In this document: in pieces, positions 40,177-51,268 of the stretch
How positions within the stretch are numbered: the first letter of the stretch is position 1
How the letters are laid out: each line of letters begins with the position of its first letter
Source: Mycolicibacterium litorale
Lineage (GTDB): Bacteria > Actinomycetota > Actinomycetes > Mycobacteriales > Mycobacteriaceae
NCBI RefSeq assembly: GCF_010731695.1
Contig: NZ_AP022586.1
Coordinates: 4,340,001 to 4,404,000, forward strand
Direction of reading: 5' to 3'
Length of the DNA: 64,000 bases
Notes under the pieces: generated by a model
Seen by the model: the letters and a program-made list of their open reading frames with translations, nothing else
What the model was told of the DNA's origin: nothing
Databases searched by the model: none
Made by a program: the position numbers and the translations under genes

Positions 40177-41070
40177 TTACCCTGACTTGCTGATCCTCTG
40201 AACGGCGTGGCCACCGAACTGGTTGCGCAGCGCCGAGACCGCCTTCATGGTGGGCGAATCCTCCTGGCGGGACTGGAACCGCGCGAACAACGACGCGGCG
40301 ATCGACGGCACCGGCACGCGCAGCCGGATCGCTTCCTCGACGGTCCACCGGCCCTCGCCGGAATCCTCGGTGTAGCCGGAGATCTCGGCCAGGCCCGGAT
40401 CCTCCCGCAGCGCCTTGGCCAGCAGCTGCTGCAGCCAGGATCGCACGACCGTGCCGTTCGTCCAGGCCTGGTAGACCGCCTGCGGATCCTTGATCAGCTG
40501 CTCGGCGGCGAGCATCTCGTAGCCCTCGCCGTACGCGGTCATCAACGCGTACTCCACACCGTTGTGCACCATCTTCGCGAAGTGGCCGGCACCGACGGGG
40601 CCGGCGTGGACGAAGCCGTCCGCCCGGTCCCCCGGCGGACGCAGGGTGTCGAAGATCGGCATCATGCGTTCGACGTCGGCGTCGTCGCCGCCCACCATCA
40701 GGCCGTAGCCTTCGGCCAGACCCCAGATGCCACCCGAGACGCCGGCGTCGATGAACCCGATTCCCTTGGCTCCCAACAACTCCGCGTGCGGGCCGTCTTC
40801 GGTGTAGCGCGAGTTGCCACCGTCGATCACCAGATCGCCCTCACCGAGGACCTCGGACAGCGAGACGATCGTGTCGTGGGTGACCGAACCCGACGGCACC
40901 ATCACCCACACCACCCGCGGCGTGGACAGCGCGTCGGCCAGTGCTGCGAGTGAGGGGACGTCGGTGACCTCGGGGCGCGGGTCGTAGCCGACTACCTCGT
41001 GCCCACCTTCGCGTAGGCGTTCGCGCATGTTGAAGCCCATTTTGCCGAGCCCCACCAACCCCAGTTGCAT
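40177..41070 (-). CDS. gnd: 6-phosphogluconate dehydrogenase, short decarboxylating type
   Basis: 297 residues, the short (about 300-residue) Gnd form rather than the 470-residue one. NAD(P)-binding GLVGLGKMG at 5-13, VSGGIWGLAEGYGLMVGG substrate region, and catalytic Lys/Asn in GHFAKMVHNGVEY. Oxidatively decarboxylates 6-phosphogluconate to ribulose 5-phosphate. Its location between dnaN and recF is typical of rapidly growing mycobacteria. Start ATG is 27 bases after dnaN. Confidence 0.92.
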   Translation of the reverse strand: MQLGLVGLGKMGFNMRERLREGGHEVVGYDPRPEVTDVPSLAALADALSTPRVVWVMVPSGSVTHDTIVSLSEVLGEGDLVIDGGNSRYTEDGPHAELLGAKGIGFIDAGVSGGIWGLAEGYGLMVGGDDADVERMMPIFDTLRPPGDRADGFVHAGPVGAGHFAKMVHNGVEYALMTAYGEGYEMLAAEQLIKDPQAVYQAWTNGTVVRSWLQQLLAKALREDPGLAEISGYTEDSGEGRWTVEEAIRLRVPVPSIAASLFARFQSRQEDSPTMKAVSALRNQFGGHAVQRISKSG

Positions 41071-41097
41071 GTGCGCCCCTCTTGTTCAGTTGTGCGG

Positions 41098-42294
41098 TCA
41101 GCCCGGGAGCCGCACCGGCATCAGCAGGTACACGTAATCGGTCTGGAGCGCGGGGAAGGGTCCGGCGCCGCCGCCGGTCTCCTCGTCACCCGCCGGACGC
41201 AGCACGGCGGGACGGCTGGGCGTGGTGAACCCGAACGTCACGCGCTCCGAGTGCAGCGACCCCAGCCCGTCGGTGAGGTAGGTGGGGTTGAAGGCGATGG
41301 TCAACGGCTCACCGGAGAACGCGACCGCGAGGTCCTCCTCGGCGCGACCGACGTCATCGGCGCCTGCGGAGAGCCGCAGCACGTCGTCGGCGAACTCCAT
41401 CCGCACCTGCGCACCGCGATCGGCGACCAGCGCGACACGCTTGATCGCCTCGGTGAGCTCGGCGACGCCGATGGTGGCGACCGCGGTGTGTTCGCTGGGC
41501 AGCAGCTGGCGGAACTTCGGGAATTCGGCGTCGAGCAGACGGGTGGTGCTGCGCTTGCCCTCACTGCGGATGCCGAGCAGGCCCTCCTTGCCGACGGCCG
41601 CACCGGCGCCGAGTGCGAGGTGCACGTCGGATCCGTCGGTACCGGCCCTGGCCGCCTCGGCCAGCGTCTTCGCCGGTACGAGCACCGCGGCCTCGACGTC
41701 GGGGGTGCTGGTCGACCAGGTGAGTTCGCGCACCGCCAGCCGGAACCGGTCGGTGGCCGCCAAAACCACGCTGTCACCGGTGATCTCGACGCGGATACCG
41801 GTGAGCATGGGCAGGGTGTCATCCCGGCCGGCCGCGACCGCCACCTGGCCGATGGCCTCGGCGAACAGGTCGGCGCCGATGACGCCGGTCTCGTCGGGCA
41901 GCGTGGGCAGCGCCGGGTAGTCCTCGACCGCCATCGTCGGCAGCGAGAACCGGGCGCTACCGCAGGTCAGCGACACGCGGGTGCCCTCGACGCTGACGTC
42001 GACGGGTTTGGCCGGCAACGCCTTGGTGATGTCGGACAACAGTCGACCCGACACCAAAACGCTTCCCGGAGAGGCGATTTCGGCAGCGACGCGGACCTCG
42101 GCCGAGACCTCGTAGTCGAATCCGGAGATGGTCAGGCCGTCGTCGTCACCGGTGAGCAGCACGCCGGCGAGCACGGGAACGGTCGGTCGGGTCGGCAGGT
42201 TACGCGCCACCCAGGCCACCGCGTCGGCGAAGTCCTCGCGGACCAGGCGGAACTTCAGATCGGTGTGACCCGCCGTCGTCGGCACCACGTCCAT
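41098..42294 (-). CDS. dnaN: DNA polymerase III sliding clamp (beta subunit)
   Basis: 398 residues, three repeated clamp domains. Landmarks: [20 protein letters not shown] at the N-terminus, [15 protein letters not shown] between domains 1 and 2, and the C-terminal hydrophobic pocket ending [12 protein letters not shown]. The clamp tethers polymerase and other proteins to DNA. First gene after oriC in the dnaN-gnd-recF-dciA order; its ATG is at 42294. Confidence 0.96.
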   Translation of the reverse strand: MDVVPTTAGHTDLKFRLVREDFADAVAWVARNLPTRPTVPVLAGVLLTGDDDGLTISGFDYEVSAEVRVAAEIASPGSVLVSGRLLSDITKALPAKPVDVSVEGTRVSLTCGSARFSLPTMAVEDYPALPTLPDETGVIGADLFAEAIGQVAVAAGRDDTLPMLTGIRVEITGDSVVLAATDRFRLAVRELTWSTSTPDVEAAVLVPAKTLAEAARAGTDGSDVHLALGAGAAVGKEGLLGIRSEGKRSTTRLLDAEFPKFRQLLPSEHTAVATIGVAELTEAIKRVALVADRGAQVRMEFADDVLRLSAGADDVGRAEEDLAVAFSGEPLTIAFNPTYLTDGLGSLHSERVTFGFTTPSRPAVLRPAGDEETGGGAGPFPALQTDYVYLLMPVRLPG

Positions 42295-42936
42295 AGCGTC
42301 CCTTCGAATAACACCACAATGAGCTCTACCAGCGGTTTCCCCGGTGTCTCGGAACGCGTCGCCCTGATGCGTCTCGACGACCGTAACGGCTGTCGATGAA
42401 CCACCGTAGAGCTTTCCACTCGAACTTGAAAGCTAATCGATCGGGCTGACATTCGCGCAGCCCGACCGGGTCGGGTGGGACGGTCAGGTGTGTCCCCAAG
42501 CCCTCTGTTCTAGAGAGAAGATGAGAGAGATAGACAAGTAACAGTATTAGGGGCTGTGGAGACTGGGGATGAACACCGGTCGGCCCAGCCTGGCATGCGT
42601 GTCGACCTGTGCGGTGGCTGTGGACGAATCGCGGCGGCGGCCGCGCCGGCTGTGTAACGCGGCGCAGTTGTGTGATTCCACGCCACTGCTGCACCGATCG
42701 CTCACCATGTTGTCCCCAGCGTTGTGCACACCGCCGATGAGTGACGGATGTGACAACCGAGACCGAAATTTTTTCGCGCCCGAGGGGGGACGGGGCGCTT
42801 TCGACACGTGACAGAAGGCCGCCGGATGGTCTCCGGCGGCGTGAAATCGAGAAATGTCGGCCCGCCAGTTCGAGGTGGGGGTCGTGGATCGGCCGCACGA
42901 GCAGCCTTGGTGGAGAACTCGCGACGCCGCGCAGGG
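42295..42936. other. oriC: replication origin oriC (dnaA-dnaN intergenic region)
   Basis: 642 bases without a gene between dnaA and dnaN, the standard oriC place in mycobacteria. Near-consensus DnaA boxes (mycobacterial consensus TTGTCCACA): TCGTCCACA on the minus strand at 42619-42627, TTGTCCCCA at 42710-42718, TTGTGCACA at 42722-42730, and weaker ones at 42490-42498 and 42555-42563. A purine-rich, relatively AT-rich stretch (42508-42550; tagagagaagatgagagaga) and an aaattttttc run near 42767 are the most easily opened parts. Left of it genes run on the minus strand, right of it mostly on the plus strand. Confidence 0.85.
42818..42840 (-). terminator. putative dnaA terminator hairpin
   Basis: Nine-base stem GCCGCCGGA / TCCGGCGGC with a 5-base loop, about 100 bases past the dnaA stop, followed on the minus strand by cttctgtc. 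Not a strong T-run, so moderate confidence. Confidence 0.5.
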
Positions 42937-44427
42937 TCAGCGCTTGGCGCGCTGGCGGATGCGGGTGGTGAGCTCCTTGACGTGATCGAACACCTCGCGG
43001 CGTTCGGCCATCTCGCCCCGGATCTTCTTCTCCGCGTACATCACCGTGGTGTGGTCGCGGCCGAACGCCTGCCCGATCTTGGGCAGCGACAGATCGGTGA
43101 GCTCACGGCACAGGTACATCGCGATCTGGCGTGACTGGGCCAGCGCGCGCGTCTTGCCCGGGCCCCGCAGCTCCTCGATCGACGTCTCGAAGTACTCGGC
43201 GGTGGCGGCCATGATCGCGGCCGTCGAGATCTGCATCGTGCTCGCATCGGAGATGAGATCGCGCAACACGATCTCGGCGAGTGACTTGTCGATCGCCGTC
43301 TTGTTCAGCGAGGCGAACGCGGTGACGCGGATCAGCGCGCCTTCGAGTTCGCGGATGTTGCGCTCGATGCTGCTGGCGATGAGCTCGAGGACGTCATCGG
43401 GGACGTCGAGCCGATCCATCTGCGCTTTCTTGCGCAGGATCGCGATCCGCGTCTCCAGTTCAGGCGGCTGCACATCGGTGATCAGCCCCCACTCGAACCG
43501 CGTCCGCAGCCGGTCCTCCAGCGTGGCCAGCTGCTTGGGTGGCCGATCGGAGGAGATGACGATCTGCTTGTTCGCGTTGTGCAGGGTGTTGAAGGTGTGG
43601 AAGAACTCCTCCTGGATGCCTTCCTTGCCCTCGATGAACTGGATGTCGTCGACCAGCAGCACGTCGATGTCGCGGTAGCTGCGCTTGAACGAGGCCTTGC
43701 GGTCGTCGCGCAGCGAGTTGATGAAGTCGTTCGTGAATTCCTCGGTGGAGACGTACTTCACGCGCATGCCGGGGAAGAGACGCTGGGCATAGTTGCCTGC
43801 GGCGTGGAGCAGATGCGTTTTGCCGAGGCCGGACTCGCCCCAGATGAACAGCGGATTGTAGGCCCGCGCCGGCGCTTCGGCGATGGCCAGCGTCGCGGCG
43901 TGGGCGAACCGATTGGACGCACCGATGACGAACGTGTCGAAGGTGTAGCGCCGGTTGAGGCTCACCGCGTTCGGATCCTCGGCGACCGGACTCTCCGCGG
44001 GGCGCCGGCTGAAGTAGCGCGGCCAGCTCTCCTCGGCGCTGACGCGCGCTTCGGTGTCCTCGTCGACCTCGTCGGGGTCGGTGATCACCGGAGGCGGCGG
44101 CGGATCGTCGTCCTCGGGGGAGGGCGTGGCGATCCGGACACCGAGTTCGACGCGCTGGCCGAGATGGCGGCTGAGCGCGGTGATGATCGGTTCACGCAGG
44201 TGGCGCTCGATCTCGTTCTGCACGAACGGGGTCGGTACCGACAGCAGAGCAAACCCCTCGGTGATCACCAGCGGCTTGACCAGTTTGAGCCAGGCCCTTT
44301 GCTGCGGCGTGAGGGTCGGCAGCGCGCCGTCACCGTTGCGGACCCCGCCGGGGGCGCTGTCGCCGTTGAGTTCGGCGACGACGTTGTTCCAGACGGCGAC
44401 GAAGGGTGGGTCCGGGTCAGCGGTCAA
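42937..44427 (-). CDS. dnaA: chromosomal replication initiator DnaA
   Basis: 496 residues. Domain I (about 1-90), an acidic linker ([20 protein letters not shown] and on), AAA+ domain with Walker [10 protein letters not shown] and Walker [10 protein letters not shown], sensor text SSDRPPKQL, and domain IV DNA-binding helix with the DnaA signature [14 protein letters not shown]. Binds DnaA boxes and melts oriC. Start is a TTG at 44427 with gaggggg upstream. A -35/-10 pair at 44663-44691 and three DnaA boxes at 44482-44514 lie in front, suggesting autoregulation. Confidence 0.97.
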   Translation of the reverse strand: MTADPDPPFVAVWNNVVAELNGDSAPGGVRNGDGALPTLTPQQRAWLKLVKPLVITEGFALLSVPTPFVQNEIERHLREPIITALSRHLGQRVELGVRIATPSPEDDDPPPPPVITDPDEVDEDTEARVSAEESWPRYFSRRPAESPVAEDPNAVSLNRRYTFDTFVIGASNRFAHAATLAIAEAPARAYNPLFIWGESGLGKTHLLHAAGNYAQRLFPGMRVKYVSTEEFTNDFINSLRDDRKASFKRSYRDIDVLLVDDIQFIEGKEGIQEEFFHTFNTLHNANKQIVISSDRPPKQLATLEDRLRTRFEWGLITDVQPPELETRIAILRKKAQMDRLDVPDDVLELIASSIERNIRELEGALIRVTAFASLNKTAIDKSLAEIVLRDLISDASTMQISTAAIMAATAEYFETSIEELRGPGKTRALAQSRQIAMYLCRELTDLSLPKIGQAFGRDHTTVMYAEKKIRGEMAERREVFDHVKELTTRIRQRAKR

Positions 44428-44481
44428 TGACGGCTACCCCCTCGCGGTCGATCCAGAGACGACCAATTGAACGAAGACAAG

Positions 44482-44514
44482 CTGTCCACAAAGTTATCCA
44501 CAACCTGTGGAGAA
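44482..44514. promoter_or_regulatory. cluster of three DnaA boxes in the dnaA leader
   Basis: CTGTCCACA (44482-44490), TTATCCACA (44494-44502, a perfect consensus box) and TGTGGAGAA (44506-44514, opposite strand). They lie 55-90 bases upstream of the dnaA start, inside its transcribed leader; likely autoregulatory or part of an extended origin. Confidence 0.75.
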
Positions 44515-44662
44515 CGGGCAGTCGTCGTCGTTCTGTTGTCTACCGGTTGGGACACCACCGGGACGGGGCTCGGCACAGCGGGTGAAGCGGCTGTGGGCTC
44601 GCGGCCGGCGGGTCCTCGTTTCGTTGTCGGCGGCCGTTCCTGGTGCGAAACGGCATTGCCAG

Positions 44663-44691
44663 AAGCTAACAGTTTTCTCTCGGAGTGCCAA
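44663..44691 (-). promoter_or_regulatory. SigA-type promoter of dnaA
   Basis: On the minus strand, -35 TTGGCA (44691-44686) and -10 TAGCTT (44668-44663) with a 17-base spacer. Predicted start about 44656, giving a leader of about 230 bases that contains the DnaA boxes. Confidence 0.65.
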
Positions 44692-44787
44692 CAGTTCGAC
44701 GACATTGAGCGGCCTCATATTTGAGCGCGCGAAATCACGGTGAAGAATGTGACGAATGTCAACGATTCGAGGGCTCGGCAGCGAGGT

Positions 44788-44816
44788 TTGACCCAGGCAA
44801 ATCTCGTCAGTACCCT
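44788..44816 (+). promoter_or_regulatory. SigA-type promoter of the rpmH-rnpA operon
   Basis: -35 TTGACC (44788-44793), 17-base spacer, -10 TACCCT (44811-44816). Start predicted near 44823, leaving a leader of about 150 bases before rpmH. Confidence 0.7.
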
Positions 44817-44974
44817 CGAACAGTCGCCCGCACGTGGCGATACGGCTGCGATCCGCTCGGCGGAGACCGCGCCGGCAAGCAGCAAGATGCACGAGCTTAA
44901 CAACGGCGAACGTGTTCTACCGGAACGACATACCGGTGGTATGCGGACGCCACACGTAACGAGGAGAGATTGCC

Positions 44975-45118
44975 GTGGCCAAGGGCAAGCGGACGTTCCA
45001 GCCCAACAACCGCCGTCGCGCGCGGGTGCATGGGTTCCGGCTGCGGATGCGGACTCGTGCCGGCCGGGCGATCGTCACGGGCCGCCGTCGTAAGGGCCGC
45101 CGTTCTCTGACTGCGTGA
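44975..45118 (+). CDS. rpmH: 50S ribosomal protein L34
   Basis: 47 residues beginning [20 protein letters not shown] and ending [12 protein letters not shown]: very basic, a complete L34. It binds 23S rRNA. The GTG start has gaggagag 7 bases upstream. First gene of the conserved rpmH-rnpA-yidD-yidC order. Too short to stand out by length alone, but unmistakable. Confidence 0.97.
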
Positions 45119-45139
45119 GTCGACGCAGGATCTCACGCG

Positions 45140-45496
45140 GTGCTTCCGGCTCGGTACCGGATGACCCGGTCGACGGAGTTCAGTACCACAGTCAGTAAAG
45201 GGGTGCGCTCGGCGCAACCCGACCTCGTGGTGCACATGGCGAACGACGCCGACGATCCGACCGGCCCGCGAATCGGTCTGGTGGTCTCGAAGGCGGTCGG
45301 TAACGCCGTGGTACGCCACCGGGTTTCGCGTCGGCTGCGGCACAGCGTCTATCCCATGCTCGATCAACTGCAGCCCGGACACCGACTGGTGATCCGCGCG
45401 TTGCCCGGTGCCGGCGCCGCATCGTCGGCCCGGCTCACTCACGAACTGTCCGAGGCGCTGCGCCGAGCCCGGCCCCGCGTCGGGGCGTCGGCGTGA
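45140..45496 (+). CDS. rnpA: ribonuclease P protein component
   Basis: 118 residues. Start [20 protein letters not shown] and the RNR-like motif [21 protein letters not shown], the RNA-binding signature of the family. It assists the RNase P RNA in trimming tRNA 5' ends. GTG start; overlaps yidD by 4 bases. Confidence 0.95.
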   Translation: MLPARYRMTRSTEFSTTVSKGVRSAQPDLVVHMANDADDPTGPRIGLVVSKAVGNAVVRHRVSRRLRHSVYPMLDQLQPGHRLVIRALPGAGAASSARLTHELSEALRRARPRVGASA

Positions 45497-45819
45497 CCGC
45501 GTTCCGACGGGCGAGTACCTCCGCGGCCAGGGCCGTGGTCTACCTCATCCAGCTGTATCGCCACATGATCTCCCCGCTTCGCCTGCCGTCCTGCCGGTTC
45601 ACGCCGACCTGTAGCCAGTACGCCGTCGACGCGCTGACCGAGTACGGGTTGGTGCGCGGAGGGTGGCTGTCGCTCGTCCGGCTCGCGAAGTGCGGCCCCT
45701 GGCATCGGGGAGGATGGGACCCGATCCCCGAACGGCCGACCGCGGCGAGCGCGCCGCCCGAAGACCGCAGCGGTGCGGACGTCACCGCCGACCCCGTCAG
45801 GAGCAAGTCGCGTGTTTAA
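45493..45819 (+). CDS. yidD: membrane protein insertion efficiency factor YidD
   Basis: 108 residues. YidD signature [22 protein letters not shown] and [14 protein letters not shown] with three conserved Cys; an amphipathic N-terminal helix. It helps YidC-dependent insertion of membrane proteins. The C-terminal 30 residues are a Pro/Asp-rich tail. Its last 8 bases overlap the yidC start. Confidence 0.93.
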   Translation: MTAFRRASTSAARAVVYLIQLYRHMISPLRLPSCRFTPTCSQYAVDALTEYGLVRGGWLSLVRLAKCGPWHRGGWDPIPERPTAASAPPEDRSGADVTADPVRSKSRV

Positions 45820-46930
45820 CTGGTTCAGCCTCGACATCATCTATTACCCGGTGTCGGCGATCATGTGGGTCTGGTACAAGGCGTTCGCCTTCCTCCTCGG
45901 CCCCGACAACTTCTTCGCCTGGGCGCTGTCGGTGATGTTCCTGGTGTTCACGCTGCGCGCCATCCTCTACAAGCCGTTCGTCCGGCAGATCCGCACCACT
46001 CGGCAGATGCAGGAACTGCAGCCGCAGATCAAGGCGCTGCAGAAGAAGTACGGCAAGGACCGCCAGCGGATGGCGCTCGAGATGCAGAAGCTGCAGCGCG
46101 AGCACGGGTTCAACCCGATCCTCGGCTGTCTGCCGATGCTCGCGCAGATCCCGGTGTTCCTCGGGCTCTACCACGTGCTGATGTCCTTCAACCGGACGCA
46201 GACCGGGATCGGCCGACTGGGTCTGTCCGTGGAGGAGAACCGCAGCCTCCCCAACTATCTGTTCAGCGCGACCGACGTCGGGCACTTCCTGGACGCGAAC
46301 CTGTTCGGTGCACCGCTGGGCGCGACGATGATCCAGCAGCACGGTCTGGAGGCGTTCACCGAATTCAACCGCGTGGCCGTGGTGGCGGTGGGCGTGCCGA
46401 TCATGCTGCTGGCCGGTATCGCGACGCACTTCAACAGCCGGGCGTCGGTGGCCCGTCAGACAGCGGAGGCTGCGGCCAACCCGCAGACCGCGTTGATGAA
46501 CAAGCTTGCGCTGTACGTGTTCCCGCTCGGTGTGGTGGTGGGCGGCCCGTTCCTGCCGCTCGCGGTGATCATGTACTGGCTCGCGAACAACATCTGGACC
46601 TACGGTCAGCAGCACTACGTGTTCAACAAGATCGAGAAGGAAGAAGAGGCGAAGAAGGCCGAGGCGCTCGAGCGCCGTGCGGCGAATGCGCCTGCCCCGG
46701 GAGCCAAGCCGAAGCGTGGGCGCAAAGCGCAGGACACCGCAGATGCTGTCGGCGACGAGACGACCGATGCCGCGGTCACCGATGCGGCGTCCGCGGGCGA
46801 GACCGATGGCGTGGCGAGCGGACCCGCCGCCAAGGCCGCCGGCAACGGCGCCGCCCCCAAACCGAGTAGCGGGCAGACCGCGAACCGAACGCCGAGGCCG
46901 GGGGCCCGGCCGAAGAAGCGCAAGCGTTGA
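45812..46930 (+). CDS. yidC: membrane protein insertase YidC
   Basis: 372 residues, the Oxa1/YidC core with about five transmembrane helices: [70 protein letters not shown] and [18 protein letters not shown]. The conserved Arg of the groove is in LRAILYKP. The basic C-terminal tail (about 290-372, ending RPKKRKR) is disordered. Start GTG at 45812 with aggagc upstream. Confidence 0.94.
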   Translation: MFNWFSLDIIYYPVSAIMWVWYKAFAFLLGPDNFFAWALSVMFLVFTLRAILYKPFVRQIRTTRQMQELQPQIKALQKKYGKDRQRMALEMQKLQREHGFNPILGCLPMLAQIPVFLGLYHVLMSFNRTQTGIGRLGLSVEENRSLPNYLFSATDVGHFLDANLFGAPLGATMIQQHGLEAFTEFNRVAVVAVGVPIMLLAGIATHFNSRASVARQTAEAAANPQTALMNKLALYVFPLGVVVGGPFLPLAVIMYWLANNIWTYGQQHYVFNKIEKEEEAKKAEALERRAANAPAPGAKPKRGRKAQDTADAVGDETTDAAVTDAASAGETDGVASGPAAKAAGNGAAPKPSSGQTANRTPRPGARPKKRKR

Positions 46931-46965
46931 CCAGTCCGGGACTGGCGGGAGAGGGAGAAACAGAC

Positions 46966-47511
46966 ATGACTGACGCTGATACGACTGAGCGGGCAGAGGA
47001 CATCGAGACCCGTGATGGAGCCGAAAGCGAGGCCGTCGAGGATGACCTCGAGGACCGGTTGGTCGCCGAAGGCGAGATCGCGGGCGACTACCTGGAGGAG
47101 TTGCTCGACCTCTTGGACTTCGACGGCGACATCGATCTGGACGTCGAGGGTGACCGTGCGGTGGTGAGCATCGACGGCGGCAGTGACCTGAACAAGTTGG
47201 TCGGCCGCAAGGGCGAGGTGCTGGACGCGCTGCAGGAACTGACACGGCTGGCCGTCCACCAGAAGACCGGCGAGCGCAGCCGCCTGATGCTCGACATCGC
47301 CCGGTGGCGTCGGCGTCGCCGGGATGAGTTGGCCGCGCTGGGGGAGAAGGTGGCCCGCCGTGTGCTCGAGACCGGCGCGCGTGAAGAGCTCGCCCCGATG
47401 ACGCCGTTCGAGCGCAAGATCGTGCACGACGCCGTCGCGGCCGTCGACGGGGTGCACAGCGAGAGCGAAGGCGTGGAGCCGTCTCGCCGGGTCGTCGTTC
47501 TCGCCGACTGA
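46966..47511 (+). CDS. khpB: KH/R3H RNA-binding protein KhpB (Jag/EloR-like)
   Basis: 181 residues. Acidic N-terminus, a KH-II fold (LVGRKGEVLDALQELTRLAV) and R3H (PMTPFERKIVHDAV, then GVHSESEGVEPSRRVVV). No Jag-N domain is present, as usual in actinobacteria. Homologue of Rv3920c; KhpB-type proteins bind RNA and influence cell elongation and division. I prefer the ATG at 46966 because of the strong gggagagggagaaa site; an upstream TTG at 46927 is possible. Confidence 0.88.
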   Translation: MTDADTTERAEDIETRDGAESEAVEDDLEDRLVAEGEIAGDYLEELLDLLDFDGDIDLDVEGDRAVVSIDGGSDLNKLVGRKGEVLDALQELTRLAVHQKTGERSRLMLDIARWRRRRRDELAALGEKVARRVLETGAREELAPMTPFERKIVHDAVAAVDGVHSESEGVEPSRRVVVLAD

Positions 47512-49250
<1,739 letters not shown>

Positions 49251-49280
49251 TGATCGTCAGTGCGCGAAGGAAAGAAGGAC

Positions 49281-50273
49281 ATGACGCAGCCCAGTCGTAA
49301 GCGGAGCGGCCTCGGCCGCGGCCTGGCCTCCCTCATCCCGACCGGACCCAACGAGGACGGCAGCGCCGCCGCGCTGGGCGGACCGCGCATGGGCAGCGCT
49401 GCCGCCGACGTCGTGATCGGCGGCGGGCCGGCGACGGTGCCGCCCGTCGCCGAGGTGGGCGCGGTCTACCGCGAGATCGACCCATCGGCCATCGAACCCA
49501 ACCCGCGGCAGCCGCGGCAGGTGTTCGACGACGAGGCACTCTCCGAACTCGTGCACTCGATCCGCGAGTTCGGACTCATGCAGCCGATCGTGGTCCGCGC
49601 CCTCGAACCCACCGACGCCGGCCCGCGCTACCAACTCGTCATGGGGGAGCGCAGGTGGCGGGCCGCCCAACAGGCGGGCCTCACCGCGATCCCCGCCATC
49701 GTGCGCGAGACCGCCGACGACAACCTGCTGCGCGACGCGCTGCTCGAGAACATCCACCGGGTACAGCTCAACCCCCTTGAAGAAGCGGCGGCGTATCAGC
49801 AGCTGCTCGACGAGTTCGGGGTCACCCACGATGAACTGGCTTCCCGGATCGGCCGCTCCCGGCCGCTCATCACGAACATGATCCGCCTGCTGCGCCTGCC
49901 GATCGCGGTGCAGCGCCGGGTCGCGGCCGGGGTGCTGTCCGCCGGGCATGCCCGTGCCCTGCTCGCGCTCGAGGGGGGTCCGGAGCGGCAGGAGGAACTC
50001 GCCGCCCGTATCGTCGCCGAGGGTCTTTCGGTCCGCGCGACGGAGGAGGCGGTCACCCTCGCCAACCGGAGCGACCCGGCCGCCCCGCCGGCGCCGCGGC
50101 GCAAGCCGATCCAGATGCCGGGTCTGCAGGACGTTGCTGAGCAGCTGTCGACGGCGTTCGACACCCGCGTCACGGTGAGCCTGGGCAAACGGAAAGGCAA
50201 GATCGTCGTCGAGTTCGGGTCGGTGGACGATCTGCAGCGGATTGTCGAGTTGATGAACTCGGCGAAGGACTGA
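49281..50273 (+). CDS. parB: chromosome partitioning protein ParB
   Basis: 330 residues. The order [15 protein letters not shown] (ParA-interacting N-terminus), [31 protein letters not shown] (CTP-binding) and the [19 protein letters not shown] is canonical; the C-terminal part holds the dimerisation domain. CTP-dependent clamp loading at parS. ATG at 49281 has aaggaaagaagg upstream; an in-frame GTG at 49260 is less likely. Confidence 0.95.
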   Translation: MTQPSRKRSGLGRGLASLIPTGPNEDGSAAALGGPRMGSAAADVVIGGGPATVPPVAEVGAVYREIDPSAIEPNPRQPRQVFDDEALSELVHSIREFGLMQPIVVRALEPTDAGPRYQLVMGERRWRAAQQAGLTAIPAIVRETADDNLLRDALLENIHRVQLNPLEEAAAYQQLLDEFGVTHDELASRIGRSRPLITNMIRLLRLPIAVQRRVAAGVLSAGHARALLALEGGPERQEELAARIVAEGLSVRATEEAVTLANRSDPAAPPAPRRKPIQMPGLQDVAEQLSTAFDTRVTVSLGKRKGKIVVEFGSVDDLQRIVELMNSAKD

Positions 50274-50491
50274 CCGAGGACACGGGGGCATTACGTCACT
50301 GTGACACCACGCCACGACGCGCACCGCAGGGTCACGCCGACTGCGAGCAGACCGTCTGCGCAGCAACGGTTTTCGGTCACATCGACGGCTCAGCGCCCGC
50401 ACGGGAGACTGACAGCGCCGCCGGCGGCGGACTCTCCTATCCTGGAGACCGAGTCGCGCCCGTTCGCAGCGCACGAGAAGCGGGGAGCCTA

Positions 50492-51268
50492 GTGGCGTCA
50501 CGAATCACGCCCTTGCGTCTGGAAGCTTTCGAGCAGCTTCCCAAGCACGCACGCCGCTGCGTGTTCTGGGAGGTGGACCCGTCGACGCTGAGCCGTGACG
50601 ATCACCTGTCCGACCCCGAGTTCGAGAAGGAAGCATGGCTGTCGATGGTCATGCTCGAGTGGGGTTCATGCGGACAGGTGGCGGTGCTGTGTCCGGAGGC
50701 GATGAGCGACGAAGCGGCGGCGACCGACCCGTCCGCCGAGGAGCCGTGCGTCGGCTACGCGTTCTACGCGCCGCCGCGGGCGGTACCGCGCGCCGGACTC
50801 TTCCCGACCGGGCCGGTGAGCGCGGACGCCGTGCTGCTGACGACGGTGGGGGCGGAGCAGGGTGACGAAGCCGCCGGTCTGCCGCACACCCTGCTGACGT
50901 CGGTCGTCGGCGATCTGGTGCGGCGAGGTGTCCGGGCCCTGGAGGCCTTCGGCCGAACCGAGGCGGTGACCGAGCTCCTCGACCCCCGGGCGGTACCCGC
51001 GGAACTCACGCCGGTCGTGGAGACCCTCGGTGACTGTTCGGTGCACCAGTGCATGGTCGAGGCCGACTTCCTGGAGCAGGTCGGGTTCACCGTCGTCTCC
51101 CCGCACCGCTACTTCCCCCGGTTGCGTCTCGAGCTGGAGCAGGGCCTCGGCTGGAAGGCTGATGTGGAAGCGGCGCTCGAACGTCTTTTGGAGTCAGCGC
51201 AACTGCAGCAGCCCGTCGGCGCGGGCAGTGCGGTGTTGTCGGCGAAGCAACCGGTCAGCTCGAGCTGA
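50492..51268 (+). CDS. GNAT-like acetyltransferase-fold protein (Rv3916c-type)
   Basis: 258 residues. Begins with RITPLRLEAFEQLPKHARRCVFWEVD and contains YAFYAPPRAVPRAGLFPTGP, then LTSVVGDLVRRGVRALEAFG, consistent with a GNAT fold whose acetyl-CoA loop is not clearly conserved. Same position as Rv3916c after parB. Substrate unknown. GTG start has cggggag upstream. Its 3' end overlaps the convergent cwlM by 14 bases. The 218-base gap 50274-50491 before it shows no gene. Confidence 0.7.
   Translation: MASRITPLRLEAFEQLPKHARRCVFWEVDPSTLSRDDHLSDPEFEKEAWLSMVMLEWGSCGQVAVLCPEAMSDEAAATDPSAEEPCVGYAFYAPPRAVPRAGLFPTGPVSADAVLLTTVGAEQGDEAAGLPHTLLTSVVGDLVRRGVRALEAFGRTEAVTELLDPRAVPAELTPVVETLGDCSVHQCMVEADFLEQVGFTVVSPHRYFPRLRLELEQGLGWKADVEAALERLLESAQLQQPVGAGSAVLSAKQPVSSS

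Larger units (their letters stand above)
44428..44974. other. dnaA-rpmH divergent intergenic region
   Basis: 547 bases with no gene. It holds the dnaA promoter and DnaA boxes on one side and the rpmH promoter on the other (listed separately). A small perfect hairpin CATACC/GGTATG lies at 44929-44943 in the rpmH leader. Confidence 0.7.

Noticed and set aside
46927..46965. TTG start of khpB overlapping the yidC stop
   Set aside because: The ATG at 46966 has a much better ribosome site and the extra 13 residues are unlike the family.
50285..50310. Short palindrome gtcac-t-gtgac after parB as a regulator site
   Set aside because: Only 5-base arms, no second copy noticed and no clear link to a promoter.
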